Origin: Verrucomicrobiota bacterium
Lineage (GTDB): Bacteria; Verrucomicrobiota; Verrucomicrobiia; Verrucomicrobiales; Verrucomicrobiaceae
Direction of reading: 5' to 3'
DNA length: 15,619 bases
NCBI GenBank assembly: GCA_023428335.1
Contig: JAEYYS010000412.1
Location: 1 to 15,619, forward strand
This document shows, piece by piece, positions 1 through 5,357 of the stretch. A program made the translations under genes and the position numbers. Below the pieces are notes generated by a model. That model had not been told where the DNA came from. It did not search any database and was given only the letters and a program-made list of their open reading frames with translations. The first letter of the stretch is position 1, and each line of letters begins with the position of its first letter.

Positions 1-63
1 GAAATGGGGAAATGGGGAAATGGGGAAATGGAAAATGGGAAATGGGAAAATGGGAAAATGGGG
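1..63. repeat. Purine-only tandem repeat (GAAATGGG-type units)
   Basis: Roughly eight degenerate 6-9 bp units of the form GAAATGGG, GAAAATGG or AAAATGGG follow one another. The + strand is almost pure purine with T as the only pyrimidine. The last unit merges into the left end of the inverted repeat of the neighbouring mobile-element relic. A related purine-rich 7-bp array lies at 12191-12233. No coding potential is apparent. Confidence 0.85.
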
Positions 64-83
64 TCAGTGCAACTGCTTGACAG
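52..83 (+). repeat. Left terminal inverted repeat of the RAYT-derived element
   Basis: The core at 60-83 reads GGGGTCAGTG followed directly by CAACTGCTTGACAG. It matches the reverse complement of 421-446 except for a 2-base TG insertion in the right arm. Similarity extends outward into GGGAAAAT (52-59), against GGGAAAC in the right arm. Confidence 0.8.
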
Positions 84-141
84 AATGGCCTGATGCGCTG
101 ATTTTTTCATTGTAGCACGCAGCATTCGCATCTAGGCCCGC

Positions 142-413
142 GGGGCCTATTACCATGTCATGGCGCGCGGCAATCGCCGGGAGGCCATCTTCTACGGGAA
201 ACGGGGTCGGATGCGAGCAAGGTGCTGCTGGCGGACCTGCTCTGGCGGCGGACGGTGGTGTGGCAGGAGTGGCTGGCGGAGAAGCTGCGGATGCGCTCGG
301 CGGCGAACGTCAGCCAGCAAATGCGGCGACTGGACAAGAAGCGCGTGCTGGGCAGGGTGACGGAAGCGCCGAAAGGCTTTTTGGAAGAGGTGGATCAAGA
401 TGCCCATAAATGA
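142..413 (+). pseudogene. Internally deleted REP-associated tyrosine transposase remnant
   Basis: One frame from 142 reads GAYYHVMARGNRREAIFYG, the conserved N-terminus of RAYT (Y1_Tnp, IS200-like HUH) transposases. It is preceded by an in-frame TAG at 133-135 rather than a start codon. A second frame (222-413) reads WLAEKLRMRSAANVSQQMRR and onward to TGA 411-413, which resembles the C-terminal helical region of the same family. The middle of the protein, including the HUH metal-binding motif and the catalytic tyrosine, is absent: only about 90 codons remain of a usual 200-300. The frame changes at the deletion junction near 185-225. The gene cannot encode an active transposase. Confidence 0.75.
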
Positions 414-420
414 GACCCAT

Positions 421-453
421 CTGTCAAGCAGTTGCACACTGACCCCGTTTCCC
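421..453 (-). repeat. Right terminal inverted repeat of the RAYT-derived element
   Basis: Read on the minus strand this is GGGAAAC, then GGGGTCAGTG, TG, CAACTGCTTGACAG. It pairs with 52-83 over 24 of 26 core positions. It begins 7 nt after the stop codon of the transposase remnant, as expected for an element end. Confidence 0.8.
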
Positions 454-480
454 TGTGACATCAAAATGGAATTGCCAAAA

Positions 481-495
481 CCGCAGGTTATGCGG
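481..495 (+). other. Small hairpin upstream of the secreted-protein gene
   Basis: CCGCA (481-485) and TGCGG (491-495) form a perfect 5-bp stem with loop GGTTA, followed by CTTTATTC. It lies between the mobile-element relic and the start at 567. It may be a weak terminator or part of the 5' leader. The short stem makes either role uncertain. Confidence 0.25.
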
Positions 496-552
496 CTTTA
501 TTCACAGAGATGTATTTTGCGAAAAATCCCGCAAGGCCCCCCCTTTGTTTTC

Positions 553-558
553 AAAGGA
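553..558 (+). promoter_or_regulatory. Shine-Dalgarno site fixing the start at 567
   Basis: AAAGGA lies 8 nt before ATG 567. The upstream in-frame ATG at 510 has no comparable site and would put 19 extra residues, including a proline-rich stretch, in front of the signal peptide. This favours 567 as the start. Confidence 0.55.
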
Positions 559-566
559 ACAAGTGC

Positions 567-2603
567 ATGATCTACGGATGCGTGATTCGGTCACTCACCG
601 TGGCACTCCTTGTTTTCGCGTGGCAACCAGGAACTGCCTGGGCTGATGAGACTTCAAGGACAGACGCGCATGGCAATGCGGCAAAAAAGAGCATTGTTAA
701 AACTCCACGAGCTGATTTGGCGGCACCAGGCTTCCGCAGGTTTTCATTATTTGGCCCTGAGACATCTCCAATAATCAAAATCATCTCTCCATCTGAGGGG
801 GCTCTGGTGGGCGAGGTGGAAAGCGAAATTGTTGTCTGGGGTGAGATCCAGCTTGGCTGGTATATGCCAGACCGCATCCTTGTTTACATCAACCAAGATG
901 TTCCGGTTCAAGCTTCAATTTATGACCTGGCTGGCAAAACCATCAAATTTCGGGCTTCAGTAAGACCCCGTCTTGGACCCAATACACTCACTGTTAGAAC
1001 GGGGAGTTCTTTTATTCATAACTCACAATATACTGAATCAACGAGGGAATTCACTTTCGAGAAGCGATACAAGTTGAGTCTGAAGAGCTACGAAAGTTAC
1101 TACGGCTCTCCGTTCCCAGAGCCATCAAATAAAAAGGGCGATATTTCAACGAAGGTTCTCAACGGCAAGAAAATCGTCAGCTTGCCAGGCACAGCGGCTG
1201 AAAAGCATTTTTCCGTGTCCACAGGAACCACGATTCAACTGACCGCGAGACCCAAGGCAGGTTGCCTTTTCCATGAATTCGATTATTTTGATGACGCTGA
1301 AAAAATCCAGTCCGATTGGGAAACGTGTATCATTACCATGCCGAGCAATGACTTGGCAGTCGGTGCGCACTTCATCAGAAATCCATTCACCGCGCCTGAA
1401 GAGGAAAACGCTTTCCCCGGCTTCTTTCAAGGGGCTCCCAAAGTCTTTCAGGGAAATTTTTTCGGAGGTCACATGGATGATGCGGGCATGATCACTGCGG
1501 CGTTTTCTCCTGGAAGCGCAACTTTGAGTGGAAAGGTCATGATGCGCGGAAAAACAACGCCATTCACCGCTGTGTTACAAGCCGCTCCTCCAATCCACAG
1601 CAACATTCCTGTTCTCTTTAGAAACAAAGGCAAGCTCACAGAACATTTCGACTTCTTGAATCTGCGAATGACCATGACATGGTCACTCGATCAGTTGGAG
1701 TTTGTCATCACAGAAGGTGATGCCGGATTCATAGAGGGGGTGGCCGCCGCTCCGGCTTTTGCGCCGCGAAGACCCGTGCCGGAGGAATGGTTGAATGAAC
1801 GAAGTGCTCGGGGGTACTACACGATGGCGCTTCCGATTGGAGAACCCGTAGGCGATAGCGACCTGCCGCTGGAGGATTATCCGCAAGGATCAGGGTATGC
1901 CGGGCTCTTTTTGACAAAGAGCGGCGAGCTGAGAATCGCCGGTCAATTGGCCGACGGCTCCCAATTCACCGGCTCGGGTTTTTTGTCCCAGAGGAATCAT
2001 CCGAAATGCAGGCTTTTTGTACCACTGCCCCTGCCCGGAGGAGGGTCATGGCGGGGCAGTCTCGTGGGTGATATTGAATTTAACGGCGGGGCGGCAGACT
2101 CCGATCCTTGGTTGTATTGGTATCGTCCGCAAGTCGTGGAAACCCACAAACCTGCCACGCAAATCTACACCAAGGGATGGGCTGCAGGGATGACATTGTT
2201 CGCGTACGCCAACCTTTATGACAGTCGAGTCAAGCTGCAGGATGTTTTTTGGATCGAAGAGGTTCTCCCGGGGGGCAACATGCGTGCAAATTTCGACTTT
2301 GGAAAACTCCTGGCGGAAGATGATCCTCAACTGACCCAGCCATTCAATCTCCGGGGGGATGCCTTTTTGAAAGTACCCGGAGTTGACCCTGGACTTCATT
2401 TGAAGTTTGTGCGCAGAACGGGTGCATTTACTGGCACGTTCACACCCGACTGGCCTGTAAAGAAAGGACGTCTGCCCAAGTTTTCTGGCATCGTGACACC
2501 TTCGATGTATGTGCTTGGAATGGGCTTTTTCATCAGCAACATCGAAGACGATAAAGATCCCCAGAGTGGCAATGTGTGGTTGGAGGAGATCCGTGGTTGG
2601 TAG
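567..2603 (+). CDS. Secreted multidomain beta-rich protein with InlB B-repeat-like region
   Basis: This encodes a 678-residue exported protein of unknown role. Residues 1-26 form a Sec signal peptide ending AWA, with cleavage before DE. Residues ~68-150 look like a bacterial Ig-like domain (beta strands, closing with GPNTLTVRTGSS). Residues ~168-270 match the divergent InlB B-repeat pattern: GTTIQLTARPKAGCLFHEF, then CIITMPSNDLAVGAHF. The rest contains beta-rich segments, including GYAGLFLTKSGELRIAGQL and a terminal GMGFFI...QSGNVWLEE. These resemble, from memory, C-terminal repeats of large secreted verrucomicrobial proteins. No LPXTG or PEP-CTERM sorting signal is visible. The GC content is clearly lower than downstream: 26 of 60 bases at 961-1020 against 41 of 60 at 9661-9720. 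This hints at acquisition or different selection. The start at 567 is chosen on the signal peptide and an AAAGGA site. Surface adhesion or matrix binding is a plausible inference only. Confidence 0.8.
   Translation: MIYGCVIRSLTVALLVFAWQPGTAWADETSRTDAHGNAAKKSIVKTPRADLAAPGFRRFSLFGPETSPIIKIISPSEGALVGEVESEIVVWGEIQLGWYMPDRILVYINQDVPVQASIYDLAGKTIKFRASVRPRLGPNTLTVRTGSSFIHNSQYTESTREFTFEKRYKLSLKSYESYYGSPFPEPSNKKGDISTKVLNGKKIVSLPGTAAEKHFSVSTGTTIQLTARPKAGCLFHEFDYFDDAEKIQSDWETCIITMPSNDLAVGAHFIRNPFTAPEEENAFPGFFQGAPKVFQGNFFGGHMDDAGMITAAFSPGSATLSGKVMMRGKTTPFTAVLQAAPPIHSNIPVLFRNKGKLTEHFDFLNLRMTMTWSLDQLEFVITEGDAGFIEGVAAAPAFAPRRPVPEEWLNERSARGYYTMALPIGEPVGDSDLPLEDYPQGSGYAGLFLTKSGELRIAGQLADGSQFTGSGFLSQRNHPKCRLFVPLPLPGGGSWRGSLVGDIEFNGGAADSDPWLYWYRPQVVETHKPATQIYTKGWAAGMTLFAYANLYDSRVKLQDVFWIEEVLPGGNMRANFDFGKLLAEDDPQLTQPFNLRGDAFLKVPGVDPGLHLKFVRRTGAFTGTFTPDWPVKKGRLPKFSGIVTPSMYVLGMGFFISNIEDDKDPQSGNVWLEEIRGW
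2582..2587 (+). promoter_or_regulatory. Strong Shine-Dalgarno inside the preceding gene
   Basis: GGAGGA lies 9 nt before TTG 2597, within the last codons of the secreted-protein gene. It supports TTG 2597 over GTG 2576 as the start of the next small gene. The overlap suggests translational coupling. Confidence 0.4.
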
Positions 2604-2923
2604 GAGAAGTTGAGACGCCTCAAATCCTCACTCCGGATCCGCCGTCGCTGCAGTGGCACGGGCAGAGTCCGGAACAGCGCTACCGGCAAGCCCGAAGGGC
2701 AGGGGACTTGCATTTTCTCGGCATCGACGGCTATGCACGGTTCGTGCCAGGGGTTGAGGAGCCACAGCAGGCCCATCTGATCCCCATCATCATCCTGAAT
2801 GAGGGCACGGACGCCTTTCGTTCGGAGGCCGAGCGCAAGCGATATCAGCAGGCGGTCGCTTTCGCTCGGGCCTACAATGCCCTTGTGCTGCGAGGCCTGT
2901 CTGGAGTCAATCCGACGCCTTGA
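2597..2923 (+). CDS. Small hypothetical protein overlapping the preceding gene
   Basis: This is a 108-residue protein of unrecognised family, with no signal peptide, membrane segment or cysteine. It has a Pro-rich start (VETPQILTPDPPSLQW), then EQRYRQARRAGDLHFLGIDG, YARFVPGVE, HLIPIIILNEGTDAFRSEA and YQQAVAFARAYNALVLRG. The mix of hydrophobic strand (HLIPIIIL) and amphipathic helices looks like a real folded domain rather than chance coding. The frame is open only from 2555 and has no ATG; TTG 2597 follows a good GGAGGA, and GTG 2576 is the alternative. Its first codons overlap the previous stop at 2601-2603, suggesting coupling. It could instead be the surviving 3' part of a longer gene whose beginning was lost, so I am only moderately sure it is expressed. 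Confidence 0.5.
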   Translation: MVGEVETPQILTPDPPSLQWHGQSPEQRYRQARRAGDLHFLGIDGYARFVPGVEEPQQAHLIPIIILNEGTDAFRSEAERKRYQQAVAFARAYNALVLRGLSGVNPTP

Positions 2924-2956
2924 ACGATGATCTGAGCAGGGATGTTTGCGTCTAGG

Positions 2957-3005
2957 CGAGGCTGGCCTGTTGGGCCAGCGAGCGTGAGTGTGGGAGCCCA
3001 CGCTC
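2957..3005 (+). terminator. Tandem GC-rich hairpins downstream of 2923
   Basis: GCTGGCC (2961-2967) pairs perfectly with GGCCAGC (2973-2979) around a 5-nt loop. Next, GAGTGTGGG (2986-2994) pairs with CCCACGCTC (2997-3005) with one G-U wobble. No T-run follows, so this is not a classic intrinsic terminator. It may end the upstream transcript with help from Rho, protect the 3' end, or be a dispersed palindromic repeat. Confidence 0.35.
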
Positions 3006-3014
3006 AGCCAGAAG

Positions 3015-3060
3015 CCAGACGCGGGGCAGGGGGGACGTTTGGCGGCGGGCTCGTGTCTGG
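3015..3060. other. Inverted repeat in the 2924-3168 gene-free stretch
   Basis: CCAGAC (3015-3020) and GTCTGG (3055-3060) are inverted around a G-rich spacer. The remaining stretch to 3168 is more AT-rich and holds a small TCCG-AATA-CGGA inverted repeat (3079-3090). The promoter of the next gene may lie there, but no convincing -35/-10 pair was found. Confidence 0.3.
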
Positions 3061-3168
3061 ACGCCCAAGCCGAAATAATCCGAATACGGACTAACAAAAA
3101 AGAGATGGATGATGAACCGCTGTTTTGGTTATGCTGCGCAAAATCCTTAAATCGAAAAAGGTTTTGCC

Positions 3169-4332
3169 ATGCGCTCCGCACCCAACCTCACCGGTCTTCT
3201 CCTGCTGACAGCGCTGCTCACCGGTTGCTCGTCCTTCCGTTCGACGGCGGTCGATCCCAACCATCCGGAAAAGCAGGGCCGCGTCGGCCTCTGGTACAAG
3301 CTGCCCAAGGCCCTGCTGACGATCCAAGGCGGTCCCAGCAAGACGGATCCCACCGGCTACGAGATCACGGTCGCTCAGGAAATCGTCGCCGATGCCCGGC
3401 GCGATTACCACCTGGCCTGGGTCAAGCAACCCTTCTACGACGACAAGACCGCCAAGCCGGTGACGGTGAACGCCAAGGGCTTGCTCACCAACGTTGAACT
3501 GAACACCACCGACCAGACGCCGGGCATCATCACCGACTTGGTCGACACCACGATCAGCGTCTTCAAGATCGCCGGTGGCGGTGCGCAAAACGCGACACTG
3601 AGGAACTTGGTCGAGGAGATGCCGCCGTTTTCCTACAGCTTCGATCCCTTCGATGCGGACGAGCGCGAGCGCGTCATGGCCCGGTTGCGCGCGCATGGCG
3701 TGGAGGTGCAGATCAGTCCCCAGGTCTCCGGTTCGACGAGCGGCATCGGCCAAGCCCTGGCCCACGAGGATGTGCAGGCGCTCGCCGCCCTGCAGCGCGA
3801 CGGCGTGCTGTTTCATCCACCCACGGCTGTGGATCTGCGCTTCGAAATCGCCAAGCTCAACCTCATCACCCGCAAAACGGTGACGGTGCCGAATCCCCAT
3901 ATCGTCGCCCACTTCCCGTTCCGCCGGTCGCCGCTGGTGGCGAGCACGACGGCCCTGACCTTGGTCGATGGCATGCCGTCGGGATTCACGATCGATCGCC
4001 CCAGCCCGGCCAGGGCCTTCACCGGCCTGCTGAAGACGGTGACCAGCACCGTGGCTTCAGCCGTGCCGACGCTGGTGAATGTCAACGTCAACCGGGAGAA
4101 ATCGGAACTGGCGGCGGAGAAGAGCCTGCTCGACGCGCAGACGAATCATCTCAAGGCCCAGCAGCAGTTGCTCAAGGAGCAGTCGGCCCTGGCCGGCATG
4201 CAAAACGCCGTGGTACCCCCCAGCAACGTGCCGGACCGACCCAGCCCGAAGACGCCTGCACCAGGAGGGGCCGGACCAGCGGTGACACCCCCGGCGGCGG
4301 CGGTTGCGCCTGCGGAGCGACCGCAAAGCTGA
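3169..4332 (+). CDS. Putative lipoprotein with C-terminal coiled coil
   Basis: This is a 387-residue envelope protein of unrecognised family. Residues 1-20 form a type II signal peptide with lipobox LLTGC; the lipidated cysteine is Cys20 and the next residues SSFRS do not suggest inner-membrane retention. Residues ~35-290 are a mixed, soluble domain with no motif I know. Residues ~308-346 (NREKSELAAEKSLLDAQ and onward) form a charged, Gln/Leu-rich helix likely to be a coiled coil, and ~350-387 are a disordered Pro/Ala tail. An AAAAAGG site at 3155-3161 lies 7 nt before the ATG. The serine protease follows after 48 nt in the same direction, so the two are probably co-transcribed. A scaffold or partner role for the protease or the cytochrome-type proteins downstream is inference. 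The lipoprotein call is firm; the function is unknown. Confidence 0.8.
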   Translation: MRSAPNLTGLLLLTALLTGCSSFRSTAVDPNHPEKQGRVGLWYKLPKALLTIQGGPSKTDPTGYEITVAQEIVADARRDYHLAWVKQPFYDDKTAKPVTVNAKGLLTNVELNTTDQTPGIITDLVDTTISVFKIAGGGAQNATLRNLVEEMPPFSYSFDPFDADERERVMARLRAHGVEVQISPQVSGSTSGIGQALAHEDVQALAALQRDGVLFHPPTAVDLRFEIAKLNLITRKTVTVPNPHIVAHFPFRRSPLVASTTALTLVDGMPSGFTIDRPSPARAFTGLLKTVTSTVASAVPTLVNVNVNREKSELAAEKSLLDAQTNHLKAQQQLLKEQSALAGMQNAVVPPSNVPDRPSPKTPAPGGAGPAVTPPAAAVAPAERPQS

Positions 4333-4380
4333 CAGCGTCTGCCAGAACAAGGCTGATCCCCTCCACCCAGGACCTTTCCC

Positions 4381-5298
4381 ATGGCCAAGACCTCCGCCGC
4401 CAAAGCTGCCGCGAAGGCAACTCCCAAGAAGACGGCCAAGACCTCCGCCGCAACGCGCTGGCGACCGCGCGGCAACGAAGGCCTGAAACTGGCGCCGCTG
4501 CCGGCGAATTTTCGCAGCGACGCCTTGCTGGCCGGGCAGGGGGCTCCGATCGCGGCACCACCCGCCCCGCCGTTGCCCGGGCCCGGCCTCGAACCCGCTG
4601 CCCACGATGTCCGCACCGCCGCTTTCGCGGACCTGAGCGCCTCGCTGTCGAGCGTGGCCCGGCCCGGCGACTTTCCCTGGTCGGCCCACGTGCAACTGCA
4701 GATGGTCGGACCCGATGGCGCGCGCAAGGTGGGTTCGGGCTGGGTGATCGGCGACAAAACGATCATCACCGCCGGTCACTGCGTCCACGACGGCGGCTGG
4801 ATGCGCGAGATCCATGTCAGCCTGGGGGGCAGTCGCTCGGGCCTGCCGCAACGCCTTCCCGCCATCTACTGGAACAGCACCACGGAATGGATTCACGGTG
4901 CGACCCCCGTGCAGCGCGAGGCGGGCGATATGGGCGTGGTGCGCGTGGCGGAATCGCTGGCGCCGTTCACTGCGCCGCTGCGCTACGCCTGTTACGACAC
5001 CGCCCGCCTGCGCGACATCCAGGCCCGGCGACTGGCGGTCAGTGTCGCCGGATTTCCGGTGGATCCTTGGGACAGCTTTTTGGTCGATGCCGGCGTGCTC
5101 ACCGGTGTCTCCGGCGATTTTCTGCTCTACGATGTCGAGACCTTCAAGGGCCAGAGCGGCGCGCCGCTGCTCTATTGGGACGAGGACGGCCAGCCGACGG
5201 TCCTCGGCATCCATCACTGGAACGTCGCCTTGAACCGCAACCGCGCCGTGCGCATCTCCGAACCCGCCGCAGCGCTGCTGTTGAATTGGACGGCGTAG
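4381..5298 (+). CDS. Trypsin/V8-like serine protease (S1 fold)
   Basis: This is a 305-residue peptidase with the S1 catalytic triad visible: His133 in TAGHC, Asp183 in GDMGVV and Ser259 in GQSGAP. The protease domain spans about residues 98-300. GVSGDFLLYDVETFKGQSGAP and LGIHHW are typical of the glutamyl-endopeptidase/V8-like branch. The first ~30 residues are Lys/Ala/Thr-rich (KTSAAKAAAKATPKKTAK), like a histone H1-type tail, followed by a Pro/Ala linker to ~95. This is not a signal peptide, so the location is unclear: it may be cytoplasmic, or the N-terminus may be a removable pro-region. The ATG has AGGA (4369-4372) 8 nt upstream. It sits 48 nt after a lipoprotein gene and 59 nt before a PSCyt1 gene. 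The substrate is unknown. Confidence 0.88.
   Translation: MAKTSAAKAAAKATPKKTAKTSAATRWRPRGNEGLKLAPLPANFRSDALLAGQGAPIAAPPAPPLPGPGLEPAAHDVRTAAFADLSASLSSVARPGDFPWSAHVQLQMVGPDGARKVGSGWVIGDKTIITAGHCVHDGGWMREIHVSLGGSRSGLPQRLPAIYWNSTTEWIHGATPVQREAGDMGVVRVAESLAPFTAPLRYACYDTARLRDIQARRLAVSVAGFPVDPWDSFLVDAGVLTGVSGDFLLYDVETFKGQSGAPLLYWDEDGQPTVLGIHHWNVALNRNRAVRISEPAAALLLNWTA
4383..4451 (+). repeat. In-frame direct repeat in the protease N-terminus
   Basis: The 18-bp GGCCAAGACCTCCGCCGC occurs at 4383-4400 and again at 4434-4451. The 51-bp (17-codon) offset keeps the frame, so AKTSAA is encoded twice. It indicates that the basic tail grew by internal duplication. Confidence 0.8.
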
Positions 5299-5357
5299 GG
5301 CAGGGGTCTTCTGCCCGCCGACTGAAATCCGTCCCGGTCTCGGGCCGTATCTGGCCG

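Larger units (their letters stand above)
52..453 (+). mobile_element. Miniature REP-associated transposase (RAYT) derived element
   Basis: About 400 bp are bounded by imperfect inverted repeats at 52-83 and 421-453. Inside are the two ends of a REP-associated tyrosine transposase gene joined by a large internal deletion (see the pseudogene at 142-413). The layout is that of a non-autonomous, MITE-like derivative: ends kept, catalytic core lost. The inverted repeats, the N-terminal YYHVMARGN peptide and the C-terminal peptide ending just before the right repeat are seen directly. Mobility in trans by a full-length relative elsewhere in the genome is inferred. No target-site duplication could be assigned, because the left flank is itself a repeat. 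Confidence 0.7.

Noticed and set aside
1..453. CRISPR array from the short repeats at the left end
   Set aside because: The units are contiguous, degenerate and 6-9 bp long with no spacers; no cas gene is present in the window.
472..501. Possible promoter TTGCCA ... CTTTAT before the secreted-protein gene
   Set aside because: The -10 match is poor and part of the candidate overlaps a hairpin, so it is not strong enough to annotate.
510..566. Upstream ATG for the secreted protein
   Set aside because: It lacks a Shine-Dalgarno and would put 19 non-signal residues before the signal peptide. ATG 567 has AAAGGA at good spacing.
3091..3912. 273-codon minus-strand ORF over the lipoprotein gene
   Set aside because: The + strand product has a lipobox, a Shine-Dalgarno and a coiled coil. 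The antisense reading has no export signal or known motif.
4887..5357. N-terminal extension of the compact PSCyt1 protein
   Set aside because: The open frame continues upstream through the protease gene, but its sequence is Arg-rich and meaningless. The signal peptide at 5358 marks the real start.
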